Below are positions 34,184 to 43,019 of a DNA stretch of 64,000 nucleotides, one piece after another. The notes below the pieces were generated by a model. It was not told where the DNA came from and did no database searches. It saw only the letters and a list, made by a program, of their open reading frames with translations. The first letter of the stretch is position 1. The number at the start of each line of letters is the position of its first letter. The stretch covers positions 735,037 through 799,036 of the forward strand of contig NZ_BMUT01000001.1 of the NCBI RefSeq assembly GCF_014650335.1, in the 5' to 3' direction. A program made the translations under genes and the position numbers. Source of the stretch: Streptomyces hiroshimensis (lineage in GTDB: Bacteria > Actinomycetota > Actinomycetes > Streptomycetales > Streptomycetaceae).

Positions 34184-34234
34184 GAGCCGGGCGGGCGCCT
34201 CGGCCGTTCATTGAGGCGCGTGCCCGCCCGGCTC
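34184..34234. terminator. Large hairpin between the response regulator gene and redD
   Basis: GAGCCGGGCGGGC and GCCCGCCCGGCTC form a perfect 13-bp outer stem with an inner GCCTC/GAGGC stem. It lies between the end of the response regulator gene and the upstream region of redD, both on the minus strand. It is a probable terminator that separates the MMPL operon from redD. The rest of the 283-bp gap has no gene. Confidence 0.7.
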
Positions 34235-34323
34235 AACGCGGCGTCAACACACGGATGACGCGGGCCGCCCGCGCCCGTCCGCCCCGTGACGTAGGGGCGG
34301 CGTCCGTTTTCTTCAGGCGGTCT

Positions 34324-35061
34324 TCAGGAAGAGTACGTTCCACCCCCGCCGCCCCGGGAGGGCGGGACGCCCGGGACGGCGCCCGGCGTCACCAGCCCCG
34401 CCTCGTACGCGGCGATGACCAGCTGGACGCGGTCGCGGGCGCACAACTTGCCCATGATCCGGCTGACATGGGTCTTGGCGGTGAGCGGGCTGAGCCCGAG
34501 CACATCGCCCACCTCGGCGTTGTTGAGCCCCCTGGCCACCAGGGTCAGCACCTGCCGCTCGCGGACCGAGAGCACCGCCAGGCCGTTCGTCACGAAGCCG
34601 GCCGGGATGTCCGCCCTCGGAGCCCGCAGCACCCGGGCGATCAGGCGCGAGGTCGGGCCGGGGGAGAGCAGCGCCTCCCCGGCGGCGATGGTCCGGATCG
34701 CCTCCAGCAGCGCCGCCGGGCGCGTGTCCTTCACCAGGAAGCCGGAAGCCCCGGCGCGCAGCGCGTCGATGACGTACTCGTCGGTGTCGTACGTCGTCAG
34801 GACGAGCACCTTCACGCCGGCCATGTCCTCGTCGGCCGCGATCCGCTGGGTCGCCTCGATGCCGTCCAGGTCCGGCATCCGGATGTCCATCACCACCAGG
34901 TCGGCGCGGGCGCTGCGGGCCAGCTCGACGGCCTGCCGGCCCGTGCCCGCCTCGCCCACGACCTCCATGTCGGGGGCGGTGTCCACCAGCATCGCGAACG
35001 CGGAGCGGACGAGCCGCTGGTCGTCGGCGAGCAGGACCCGGATCGGCTGCTGCGCGGTCAT
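34324..35061 (-). CDS. NarL-family response regulator
   Basis: A 245-residue typical response regulator. The receiver has the DD pair (VLLADDQRLVR), the phospho-acceptor Asp in LVVMDIRMPD and Lys in FLVKDTRPA, followed by a LuxR helix-turn-helix (LSVRERQVLTLVARGLNNAEV). The C-terminus is Gly-rich (GGGGGTYSS). It follows the sensor kinase gene by about 170 bp on the same strand and is its probable partner. The likely target is the MMPL operon through the palindrome at 38883-38898. Confidence 0.9.
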   Translation of the reverse strand: MTAQQPIRVLLADDQRLVRSAFAMLVDTAPDMEVVGEAGTGRQAVELARSARADLVVMDIRMPDLDGIEATQRIAADEDMAGVKVLVLTTYDTDEYVIDALRAGASGFLVKDTRPAALLEAIRTIAAGEALLSPGPTSRLIARVLRAPRADIPAGFVTNGLAVLSVRERQVLTLVARGLNNAEVGDVLGLSPLTAKTHVSRIMGKLCARDRVQLVIAAYEAGLVTPGAVPGVPPSRGGGGGTYSS

Positions 35062-35231
35062 CGGCCGTCCCTCCCCCCGGGGGCGGGCGGTGCGGCCGGG
35101 CTGGGTGCTGCTGTCATCGGAGTCATCCTTCGGGGTGGGGACCGCGCCGCGCCCCGCGGCGGGGGTCGTTCACTGATGCACGGACTGGTGCACGAACCGG
35201 TGCACCCACTCGCTGACGTCTCACGAGGCGA

Positions 35232-36650
35232 TCACCGCAGCGCGGCCCCGTCCGCAGGGGCCGACGGCAGGACGGCGGTGACCGCGAACCCGGCGCCGCC
35301 GGGGCGCGGCCCGGCCTGCAGCCCGCCGCCGACGCTGCGGGCCCGCTCGCGCATCCCGACGATGCCGTAACCGCCGGTGCCGTTCGGCTCGTTCCCGGGC
35401 ACGGGCGCGCGGGCCGGAGCCCCCGAACCTCCGTCGTCGAGCACGGTGACCCGCAGGGCGCCGTCGCCCTCGCCGCGCGCCACCGTCACCCAGACGCGGA
35501 CCGCGGGCCCGCCGTGGCGGACCGCGTTGGTGAGAGCTTCCTGCACGATACGGTACGCAGCTGCCCCGACTGCCGGGGCCAGGAAGGCCGTTGCCGCCGG
35601 GTCGGCAGGGTCGGTCGGGTACCCTGCGCCGCCGGGGCCCGAGCCGTTGCTCCTCGCCGTCCCGCCAGTCCTGCCCGTCCCGCCAGTCCCGCCAGTCCTG
35701 CCCGTCCCGCCAGTCCCGCCAGTCCTGCCCGTCCCGCCCGTCGCGTCCGGCCCCATGTGCACCTGCAGACTCACCCGTGCCCCGGCCGCCTCCGCGGCGC
35801 GCGCCAGATCGGGCAGTCCGTCGAGGCCCGGCAGGGGCCCGTAGCCTGCGGAATCGTTCCCGCGGAGCACCTCCAGCGTGGCGCGCAGCTCCACCCGGGC
35901 GTCCCGGCACGTATCGGCGATCCCGTCCAGCGCCTTGGCGAGGGCGGCGCGGTCGAGCCGCTCGGGGTCGGCGACCAGGACGTGGGCCGCGACCGCCGTC
36001 TGCACCCCGATCAGGGTGATGCTGTGGGCCAGCAGGTCGTGGAGGTCGCGCGCGATGTGCACCCGCTCCTCCGCGACCCTGCGGGCCGCCTCGCGCTCGC
36101 GCGTCCGCTCGGCGCGCTCCGCGCGCTCCACGATGGCCCCGACGTAGTTGCGGTGCAGGCGCACCGCCTCGCCGATCAGGACGACGTCGGCGATCCAGCC
36201 GGCGCTCACCAGCGTCGGCACGATCTCGTGGTTCTTGCCGAGCGCCAGCATGACGACCGTGGCCACGCCGAAGATGCCGCCGAGGGTGAGGAAGCTGCGC
36301 TTGGGCGGGCCGACGACGGCGAGCGTGCACAGGGCCACCAGGCCCGCCGGAAGCACTGCGGTGCGGGGGTAACCCAGCACGTAGAACGGGCCGTTCATGC
36401 AGGCCACGGCCAGCACCGTGAGCCACGGTGCCTGGCGCCGCGCCGTCAGGACGAGCGCGGCGCCGGTGAGGAGCGCCCATCCCGGGAGGTCCGGTGACCG
36501 CCGCGCGGTGACCACGAAGAGCACGCTCTGCACGGCGAGGACCGCCAGCGCGATTCCGAAGTCCTGCAGCAGGACGCTGCGTCGTACGGCCGCGTGCTGC
36601 GGCAGCAGCAGACGCGCGATCATGGGGGTAACCGGGTCCCGGGACGGCAT
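35232..36650 (-). CDS. Membrane sensor histidine kinase (HisKA_3 type)
   Basis: A 472-residue sensor kinase with several N-terminal membrane helices, the dimerisation/phospho-acceptor motif ARDLHDLLAHSITL, and an HATPase domain (EALTNAVRHG; VLDDGGSG; GGYGIVGMRERA). Between the two is a run of GGTGRT repeats. The ATG at 36650 (MPSRDPVTPM) forms TGATG with the MMPL stop, so this start is preferred to 36698. The operon order is MMPL transporter, kinase, regulator. Confidence 0.88.
   Translation of the reverse strand: MPSRDPVTPMIARLLLPQHAAVRRSVLLQDFGIALAVLAVQSVLFVVTARRSPDLPGWALLTGAALVLTARRQAPWLTVLAVACMNGPFYVLGYPRTAVLPAGLVALCTLAVVGPPKRSFLTLGGIFGVATVVMLALGKNHEIVPTLVSAGWIADVVLIGEAVRLHRNYVGAIVERAERAERTREREAARRVAEERVHIARDLHDLLAHSITLIGVQTAVAAHVLVADPERLDRAALAKALDGIADTCRDARVELRATLEVLRGNDSAGYGPLPGLDGLPDLARAAEAAGARVSLQVHMGPDATGGTGRTGGTGGTGRTGGTGGTGRTGGTARSNGSGPGGAGYPTDPADPAATAFLAPAVGAAAYRIVQEALTNAVRHGGPAVRVWVTVARGEGDGALRVTVLDDGGSGAPARAPVPGNEPNGTGGYGIVGMRERARSVGGGLQAGPRPGGAGFAVTAVLPSAPADGAALR
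35663..35743. repeat. 3 x 27-bp minisatellite inside the sensor kinase gene
   Basis: Nine successive 9-bp units (CGCCAGTCC, TGCCCGTCC, CGCCAGTCC and so on) form three higher-order units of 27 bp, almost identical. They encode a Gly/Thr/Arg repeat between the dimerisation helix and the ATPase domain. The length is a multiple of 9, so copy-number changes keep the frame. Confidence 0.85.
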
Positions 36651-38758
36651 CACGTTTCCATGGAACCCCGGGAGAGCTTCCCGGGCCACCACATCCACCT
36701 CTTCAGCAACAGGCTTGCAGAGGTGACCAGGTAGGTACGGACCAGGAAGGTGTCCAGCAGCACGCCGACCGCGATGATGAAGCCCATCTCGACCAGCGCC
36801 ACCAGCGGCAGCGTCGCCAGCACGGCGAAGGTGGCCGCCAGCACGATGCCCGCGGAGGTGATGACCCCGCCCGTGGTGCGCAGCGCGGTGAGCGCCGCCT
36901 CCGAGGAATCCGCGCCCTTGAGCCGTTCCTCACGGGCCCGGTGCATCAGGAAGATGCCGTAGTCGACACCGAGCGCGATGAGGAAGACGAACGTCAGCAG
37001 CGGCAGGCTCGGGTCGAGGCCCTTGTAGCCGAGGGCCGGGCCGAAGACCAGGCCGCTGAGCCCCATCGCCGCGCCCCACGAGGCGATCACGGCGAGGACG
37101 AGCACCAGGGGCGCCACGAGGCTGCGCAGCAGGGCGATCAGCACGATCAGCACCGCGGCCAGCACCAGCGGGATCACCTTGACGCGGTCGTCGGCGTTGG
37201 TCGTCGCGAGGTCCATCTGCTGTGCGGTGGGCCCGCCGACGATCGCCTGCGCGTCCGGCACGTCGTGCACCGCGGTGCGCAGCGCGGCGATGGTCTTCTT
37301 CTCGCCGTCCGACTCGGGCTTGGCCACCGAGAACACCTGCAGCTCGGTGCGGTCCCCGCCGCTGCGGCCCGGCTGCACCGCGGCCACGCCCTTCGTGTCC
37401 TTGACGCGCTTCTCCACCTCGCCCGCCTGCCCGGTGCGCGTCACCACGGTGACCGGCAGGCTGCTGGAGTCGGGGAAGGCGTCGGCGAGCGTACGCATCG
37501 CGGTGACCGAGTCGGGCTTCTTGAGGAAGGCGTCCTCCTGCTTCAGCGTGCCCGGCAGCTTCACGGCGCCGATCGACAGGGCCGCGAGCGCCGCCACGCC
37601 GCACAGCAGCACCAGGCCCGGGCGGCGGCTCGCGGAGTTGCCCATCGCCGCGAACAGCGAACGCCGGTGCACGGCCTCCGTCCCGTAGGCCGGGACGATC
37701 GGCCAGAAGACGCGGCGCCCCAGCAGGACCAGCACCGCGGGCAGCAGCGTCAGCATGGCCGCCAGCGCGCAGAAGACGCCCACCGCGCCGACCGGCCCGA
37801 GGCCGCTGCTGCTGTTGAGGTCCGCCGCCATCAGGCACATCAGGCCCGCGACGACCGTCCCGGACGAGGCGAGGACGGCCGGCCCGCAGCCGCGGATCGC
37901 GGACATCATCGCGTCGTACGGCTGCTCGATGTGGCGCAGCTCCTCGCGGTAGCGGGCCACCAGCAGCAGGGCGTAGTCCGTGCCCGCGCCGAAGATGAGC
38001 ACCGTCATCACCGACGTGCTCATCGTCGTCACCGTCAGGTCGAAGGCCTTGATCAGCCCGTAGACGCCCGCCATGGCCGCCGAGGCCGCCACACCGACCA
38101 CGCCCAGCGGCACCAGCCACAGGAAGGGGCTGCGGTAGATGAGGATGAGCAGGACCGCGACGACGCCGGCGGTGCCGAGCAGCAGGGTGCTGTCGATGGA
38201 CTGGAAGACCTCGTTCTGGTCGGAGGCGAGGGCCACCTGCCCGCCGAGCTCGGCCTTCAGGCCCTCCGGCCTGTCCTTCTTGACGATGTCCCGGATGCCG
38301 TCGACCGCCTTGCCCTGCGCGGCGGCGTCCGCCAGCCCGGACACCGACAGCGCCGTCATCGACGTGGCGCCGTCCTTGGAGACGACCGTGGGCGGCTCGC
38401 TGCCGCCGCGCAGCTCGTAGCGCCCCGCGATCCGCTTGATCTGCTCCTGCGCGACCTTGCGGTCCCCCTGGGAGAGGCCGCCGTCGCGGTGGTAGACGAG
38501 GATCGCATCCGAGGTGTTGCCGCCCGGCAGCTTCTGCAGCAGGTGCTCGACCCGGGTGGACTCCGCGCTGGCCGGCAGGTAGTCCACCGGCCGGTCCCGC
38601 GCGGCGCCGCTGAGCTTTTCGGCGAAGGGCGCCGTGACCGCGAGGACCACGATCCACAGGGCGATCACCGCCCACGGAAGGGCGCGACGCCTCGACCTCC
38701 CTTCGTGTGCCGGTCGCAGCCGGCCTTCCTTCCGCTGCGTTTCCGCCGCCGGAGCCAT
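36650..38758 (-). CDS. MMPL family RND-type transporter
   Basis: A 702-residue protein with two repeats, each with one membrane helix, a large extracytoplasmic loop and a helix bundle. MMPL features are visible: FGAGTDYALLLVARYREEL in the first half and FLIALGVDYGIFLMHRAREE in the second, the Asp-Tyr pairs of proton relay. These pumps export lipids or hydrophobic compounds. It is first in an operon with a two-component system and lies next to redD, so export of the lipophilic prodiginine is possible but not shown. Confidence 0.9.
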   Translation of the reverse strand: MAPAAETQRKEGRLRPAHEGRSRRRALPWAVIALWIVVLAVTAPFAEKLSGAARDRPVDYLPASAESTRVEHLLQKLPGGNTSDAILVYHRDGGLSQGDRKVAQEQIKRIAGRYELRGGSEPPTVVSKDGATSMTALSVSGLADAAAQGKAVDGIRDIVKKDRPEGLKAELGGQVALASDQNEVFQSIDSTLLLGTAGVVAVLLILIYRSPFLWLVPLGVVGVAASAAMAGVYGLIKAFDLTVTTMSTSVMTVLIFGAGTDYALLLVARYREELRHIEQPYDAMMSAIRGCGPAVLASSGTVVAGLMCLMAADLNSSSGLGPVGAVGVFCALAAMLTLLPAVLVLLGRRVFWPIVPAYGTEAVHRRSLFAAMGNSASRRPGLVLLCGVAALAALSIGAVKLPGTLKQEDAFLKKPDSVTAMRTLADAFPDSSSLPVTVVTRTGQAGEVEKRVKDTKGVAAVQPGRSGGDRTELQVFSVAKPESDGEKKTIAALRTAVHDVPDAQAIVGGPTAQQMDLATTNADDRVKVIPLVLAAVLIVLIALLRSLVAPLVLVLAVIASWGAAMGLSGLVFGPALGYKGLDPSLPLLTFVFLIALGVDYGIFLMHRAREERLKGADSSEAALTALRTTGGVITSAGIVLAATFAVLATLPLVALVEMGFIIAVGVLLDTFLVRTYLVTSASLLLKRWMWWPGKLSRGSMET

Positions 38759-38882
38759 GTGCCCGCCGCCTCCTCAGAGCCGAAATCCACTGACCCTTCC
38801 AGGATTCCGGCGCGAAGCGCCCGGCACGTCGGCCCGGAGAGCGAAGCGGAAGCTAATCCGCCGGGTGCAACGGGGGTGTTGG

Positions 38883-38898
38883 TACTCCCGCGGGAGTA
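38883..38898. promoter_or_regulatory. Perfect palindrome TACTCCCGCGGGAGTA
   Basis: A 16-bp perfect dyad lies 125 bp upstream of the MMPL start, in the promoter region of the MMPL-kinase-regulator operon. Dyads of this form suit dimeric NarL-type regulators, so the regulator at 34324-35061 is the natural candidate. Confidence 0.6.
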
Positions 38899-38999
38899 AC
38901 GCGGCGGAGGGCGCGGCGGTATCACGCACCGTGTCGAATGTGCACTGTCGGCAACTGTTCCCTACGTCCGGGGTCATCCCGTACTCCGCTGGTAGGAGG

Positions 39000-39035
39000 G
39001 CCGGATCCGTCCCCTGGGACGACGACGGATCCGGC
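39000..39035. other. 12-bp inverted repeat upstream of the DMT permease gene
   Basis: GCCGGATCCGTC (39000-39011) and GACGGATCCGGC (39024-39035) are perfect arms around a 12-nt loop, ending 77 bp before the permease start. No U-tract follows. It could be an operator or an RNA hairpin in the leader. The rest of the 354-bp gap (38759-39112) has no gene. Confidence 0.55.
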
Positions 39036-39112
39036 GGCGCGCGGCATGGTGGAGGGATGAAAGGCGTGACGGGCATGAAGGACCGCGGGACCGGGCGGCG
39101 GTGGAGAGCGGC

Positions 39113-40033
39113 GTGAGCTCAGTACTGCTGTCGGTGCTGCTCTGCCTGGTGTCGGCGGTCGCCTACGCGAGCGCGGCCATCGTGCAGGAGCGCGTCGCCG
39201 CCACGACGCCGGGCGGGCCCTGCGGGCCGCTGCGCCGGCCGGGCTGGTGGGGCGCGGTCGCCCTGACCGGGCTCGGCGCCGGGCTCCACGTGGTGGCGCT
39301 CGCCTACGGGCCGCTGAGCCTGGTGCAGCCCCTGGGGGCGCTCACGATCGTCTTCGCGCTGCCCATGGCGGCGGTGGCCGCGCGCAGACCCGTCGGCGCG
39401 GCGGGGTGGCGCGGAGCCCTGCTGGCCACCGCCGGGCTCGCCGGGCTCCTCACCCTGACCGGGCCGCCGCACGCCGAGACCCTCGACGCCGCCCAGCGGC
39501 CCGCCCTCGCCGCCGTGGCGCTCGCCGGGGCGGCGGTCCTCGCGCTCGGTGCGCACTGGGCGCGGCGGGCCGTCGTCCGCGGGGTCGCGCTGGCCGCGGC
39601 CGCCGGCGCCGCCTTCGGCATGGCCTCCGTCTTCACCAAGGCCGCCGCGCAGGACTGGACCTCGCACGAGACGGACTTCCCCGCCTTCACGGTGCTGATC
39701 ACCGCCGTCCTCGCCGCGACGGGCATGCTCCTGTCCCAGGCCTCCTACCGCGGCGCGGGCCTGGCGGCGCCGCTGGCGACGGTGACGACCGTGAATCCCG
39801 TGGTGGCGGCTGCGGTGGGGACGGCGGTGCTGGGAGAAACGTTCCGGTACGGGGTGACGGGCGGACTGCTCGCCGCCCTGGCCGGCACGGTCGCCACGGC
39901 GGGGGTGATAACCCTCAGCCGCCTCACCCCGGCCGGGCCGGACCGCGGGCACCCCGGCCCGGCCGCGGACGGCACGGCGACGATCCCGGGGGCGCGCCGC
40001 GGACTGACGCACGCGGGGGCGAAGCCGGAATAG
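39113..40033 (+). CDS. DMT superfamily (EamA-like) permease
   Basis: A 306-residue membrane protein with about nine to ten helices (VLLSVLLCLVSAVAYASAAIVQERVA; GPLSLVQPLGALTIVFALPMAAV; TTVNPVVAAAVGTAVLGETF). The repeated halves and the PLSLVQPLG segment fit drug/metabolite transporters common in Streptomyces. The GTG at 39113, 8 bp after GGAG, is preferred to GTG at 39101, which would use up that ribosome-binding site. The C-terminal ~35 residues are hydrophilic. Substrate unknown. Confidence 0.8.
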   Translation: MSSVLLSVLLCLVSAVAYASAAIVQERVAATTPGGPCGPLRRPGWWGAVALTGLGAGLHVVALAYGPLSLVQPLGALTIVFALPMAAVAARRPVGAAGWRGALLATAGLAGLLTLTGPPHAETLDAAQRPALAAVALAGAAVLALGAHWARRAVVRGVALAAAAGAAFGMASVFTKAAAQDWTSHETDFPAFTVLITAVLAATGMLLSQASYRGAGLAAPLATVTTVNPVVAAAVGTAVLGETFRYGVTGGLLAALAGTVATAGVITLSRLTPAGPDRGHPGPAADGTATIPGARRGLTHAGAKPE

Positions 40034-40043
40034 TCCGCCGCTC

Positions 40044-40400
40044 TTGACGGCGCCGGGCTGCGCAGGCGGGGCGTGGCCCTCGGCCGGCCCGCGCTGTCCG
40101 GGCCGCCGGGCCGAGTGGCTCAGCCGGGCTCGGCACCGCCGGGTCACGCCGTGGGGGTTGCTCGCCGTGGCGGCGGGTGTGAAGAGGCGGGGCCTCTTCA
40201 GGCTCCTGGGACCGAAGGCTCGCGGCTCCCTTGACGGCGCCGGGCTGCGCAGGCGGGGCGTGGCCCTCGGCCGGCCCGCGCTGTCCGGGCCGCCGGGCCG
40301 AGTGGTTCAACGGGGCTCGGCACCGCCGGGTCACGCCGCGGGGGTTGCCCGCCGCGGCGGCGGGTGTGAAGAGGCGGCTGCGCTGCCCTCTTCACACGCC
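40044..40400. repeat. 187-bp tandem duplication with hairpins
   Basis: A unit beginning TTGACGGCGCCGGGCTGCG near 40044 recurs 187 bp later near 40231 with few differences over about 145 bp. Each copy ends in a hairpin: TGAAGAGGC-GGG-GCCTCTTCA at 40180-40200, and GTGTGAAGAGG/CCTCTTCACAC at 40364-40397. Small frames starting MTAPGCAGG occur in both copies, but they are products of the duplication rather than likely genes. Confidence 0.85.
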
Positions 40401-40453
40401 GCGCCCGCGCCCCGCCCACCGCCCGCAAGCCCGGCCCCGGCCGCGGCCGCAAA

Positions 40454-40742
40454 CTTCTTCCGCCGCAGCGTTGATCAGTCGGTACGGTGCGGCTCGGCGG
40501 TGCCGTGCCGAGGGTCCGGGCTCGGGGTTTGGGGGGCAGGTGTTCTGGGAGGCGCGCCCCTAAAGCTTCTTCCGCCGCAGTGGTGATCAGCCGGTATGGC
40601 GTGGTTCGGCGGTGCCGTGCCGAGGGTTCGGGTCCGGGGCTTGTGGGGGCTGCAGGTGTTTTGGGAGGCGCGCCCCTAAGCTTCTTCCGCCGCAGCGGTG
40701 ATCAGCCGGTACGGCGCGGTGCGGCGGTGCCGTGCCCCGGAG
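40454..40742. repeat. Three copies of a 112-115 bp intergenic repeat
   Basis: Copies start CTTCTTCCGCCGCAG at 40454, 40566 and 40681; the first two are full (112 and 115 bp), the third is cut at about 62 bp. Each contains TGATCAGCCGGTA (or a variant) and GGCGGTGCCGTGCC, and full copies end GGAGGCGCGCCCCTAA. They lie in a 917-bp gene-free gap together with the 187-bp duplication. I see no coding frame or known mobile element. Confidence 0.88.
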
Positions 40743-40950
40743 AGTCCTTCCGGTGGTGCCGTTTCGGAGTTCAGGCCGTGGAGGCGGGCCGGGCGCACCC
40801 GGGAGGTTGCCTTGCCGTAGCGGCGATCCGCCCGGCGGCGCCGGACCGGCCGATGTCCGTGAGCGCCCTCCGCGAGGAGGTATGGCCCTGGCGCGGGAAC
40901 CGCGACACGATGGGCCCGTCCGTCCGGCCTACCCCCTCCGGAGGAGCCCC

Positions 40951-41451
40951 GTGGACTTCGACGTCGTCGTGGAGATCCCGCAAGGCAGCCGCAACAAATA
41001 CGAGATGGACCACGAGCGCGGCCGCATCCGGCTGGACCGGCTGCTGTTCACCTCGACCCGCTACCCCGCCGACTACGGCTACATCGAGCAGACCCTCGGC
41101 GCCGACGGCGAACCCCTCGACGCCCTCGTCCTCGCGGGCGAGCCGACCTTCCCGGGGATCGTCATCCGGTGCCGCGCCATCGGGATGTTCCGCATGCGCG
41201 ACGAGAAGGGCGAGGACGACAAGGTCCTGTGCGTGCCCTCGGGCGACCCCCGTCACGAGCACATGAGGGACCTGCGCCACCTGCCCGAGTTCGACCGGCT
41301 GGAGATCCAGCACTTCTTCGAGGTGTACAAGGAGCTCGAACCCGGCAAGTCCGTCGGCGACGGCACCCGCTGGGCGGACCGCGCCGCCGCCGAGGCGGAG
41401 ATCTCCGCCTCCTACGAACGGGCCGCCCGGCGCACTGACCCGATGCGGTAG
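40951..41451 (+). CDS. ppa: Inorganic pyrophosphatase
   Basis: A 166-residue family I soluble pyrophosphatase. Signature parts are [29 protein letters not shown], the Asp-rich catalytic segment [10 protein letters not shown] and [13 protein letters not shown]. It hydrolyses pyrophosphate made in biosynthesis. The GTG at 40951 lies just after GGAGGAG, and the protein fold begins there; the in-frame upstream extension belongs to the repeat region. Confidence 0.95.
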   Translation: MDFDVVVEIPQGSRNKYEMDHERGRIRLDRLLFTSTRYPADYGYIEQTLGADGEPLDALVLAGEPTFPGIVIRCRAIGMFRMRDEKGEDDKVLCVPSGDPRHEHMRDLRHLPEFDRLEIQHFFEVYKELEPGKSVGDGTRWADRAAAEAEISASYERAARRTDPMR

Positions 41452-41473
41452 AAGAAGGCAGAAGAAGGAGGCC

Positions 41474-43003
41474 ATGGAGGGCACGGACACGGGCACCACG
41501 GACACGGGCACCACCAAGGCGGCGCGCCGCGGCCCCCCGCTCCTCGCGGCCGTCGCCGTCGCCTACGCCGTGGTGCAACTGTGCTGCGCCGTCGCGCACA
41601 TGGACCTGGGCTGGGACGAGAGCGTCTACCTCTCGCAGGTCGACCCCCGCAACCCGGCGGCGTACTTCAGCGCCCCGCGCTCACGGGGCATCAGCTTCCT
41701 CGTCGCGCCGGTGGTCGCCCTCACCCCGTCCGTCACCACCCTGCGCGTGACCCTGGCGCTGCTGTCCTCGGCGGCGCTCTACGGAGCGTTCAGGATCTGG
41801 GAGCCGCTGGCCGGCCGAGCCCGTACGGCTCTCGCGGCGGCGCTGTTCGCCGGGCTGTGGATCACCGTCCTCAGCGGCCCCGAGGTCATGCCGAACCTCT
41901 GGATCGCCTTCGCGGCGACCGCCGCCACAGGCTGCTTCCTGCGTACCAGGGCGCCCGCCGACACCCGGGCCCCGGCCGACCCCCGAACGCCCGCCGACAC
42001 CCGTACGCCCACGGGCAGTCGTAACCTCGCGGGCCTCGCCGCATCCCTCGCCGCGGCCGCCCTCCTGCGCGCCCCGGACGCCGTCTGGCTGGCCCTCCCG
42101 ATGCTCGCCGCCTGCGCGGCCGTACGCGACCGGCGCGCCCTGCACACCGCCGCGGTCGTCCTCGGCGGGCTCGCCGCGGGCGGTGCGCAGTGGGCCGCCG
42201 AGGCCTGGGTGCGCTTCGGCGGCGTCACGCAGCGGCTCGCCGACTCCAGCGCGACCGAGGGCGGCATGGGCGCGCACCCCGGCGCGGGCCTGAGCGCGGC
42301 CCGCCGCAGCCTCAACGGCCCGCAGCTGTGCCGCCCGTGCCACATCGCGAACCCTTCCCTCACGCATTCGCTCTGGTGGCTGCTGCTCCCCGTGCTGGCC
42401 GCGGCCGCCTGCGCCCTCGCGCTGCGGACCGGCGGGCGGGCGAGGGCCGTCACCCTGCTGCCCGTCGCCTGCGCGCTCTCCCTCGCCGCCCCGTACCTGC
42501 TCCTGCTCGACTACTCCGCGCCCCGCTTCCTGCTCCCCTCGTACGCGCTGCTCGCCCTGCCCGTGGCCGGGCTGGCGGCCGGGGCCGTCACCCGCCTGCA
42601 CACCGGACCGCCCCGGTGGGCGGCGGCCGCGGCGCTGTGCGCGCTCCTCGCCGCCCACCTGTGGGTGCAGCAGGGAGAGCTGCGCGCCAATGCCGCCGAC
42701 GCCCGGGACACCACCGTCCGCTACCGGCGCGCCGCCGAGGGCCTGCAGCGCCTCGGCCTGTCCGCCCCCTGCCTCGTCACGGGTCCGCGCGCCCAGCCCG
42801 TGGCCTACGCCGCGGGCTGCGCCTCCGCGCAGACCCGGGGCAACAACCGTTCGACGACGGAGGCCGCGCTGGCCCGCGCCGCCCACCGCGTCCCCACGGC
42901 CGTCCTTCAGGACCCCGCCGACGGACGTCTCCCGCCGTTCGCCCGCACCTGGCACCCCCATCCGCTCCCCGGAACCGGTGGCTGGACCGCGTACCTCCCC
43001 TGA
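41474..43003 (+). CDS. GT-C-like polytopic membrane protein
   Basis: A 509-residue membrane protein with ~10 helices. The first loop contains LGWDESVYLSQVDPR, an acidic Asp-Glu pair like that of GT-C glycosyltransferases (GT39/PMT type), so a lipid-linked sugar transferase is plausible. A hydrophilic insert RAPADTRAPADPRTPADTR is a four-fold 18-bp repeat (about 41950-42021). It lies 22 bp after ppa with its own purine-rich GAAGAAGGAGG. The identification is by membrane topology and one motif only. Confidence 0.65.
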   Translation: MEGTDTGTTDTGTTKAARRGPPLLAAVAVAYAVVQLCCAVAHMDLGWDESVYLSQVDPRNPAAYFSAPRSRGISFLVAPVVALTPSVTTLRVTLALLSSAALYGAFRIWEPLAGRARTALAAALFAGLWITVLSGPEVMPNLWIAFAATAATGCFLRTRAPADTRAPADPRTPADTRTPTGSRNLAGLAASLAAAALLRAPDAVWLALPMLAACAAVRDRRALHTAAVVLGGLAAGGAQWAAEAWVRFGGVTQRLADSSATEGGMGAHPGAGLSAARRSLNGPQLCRPCHIANPSLTHSLWWLLLPVLAAAACALALRTGGRARAVTLLPVACALSLAAPYLLLLDYSAPRFLLPSYALLALPVAGLAAGAVTRLHTGPPRWAAAAALCALLAAHLWVQQGELRANAADARDTTVRYRRAAEGLQRLGLSAPCLVTGPRAQPVAYAAGCASAQTRGNNRSTTEAALARAAHRVPTAVLQDPADGRLPPFARTWHPHPLPGTGGWTAYLP

Positions 43004-43019
43004 ACCGAGCCCTCTCGGC

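Noticed and set aside
34231..34258. GCTCAA, CGTCAA and GGATGA at 11-bp spacing upstream of redD as a second SARP site
   Set aside because: The heptamers differ from each other and from GTCAGCN, and overlap a terminator hairpin; the spacing alone is weak evidence.
40044..40586. Small frames starting MTAPGCAGG in both copies of the 187-bp repeat
   Set aside because: They come from the duplication, have no ribosome-binding site and lose similarity at the hairpins.
40454..40742. CRISPR or insertion sequence at the 112-115 bp repeats
   Set aside because: Repeats are head-to-tail without unique spacers, and there is no transposase frame or terminal inverted repeat.
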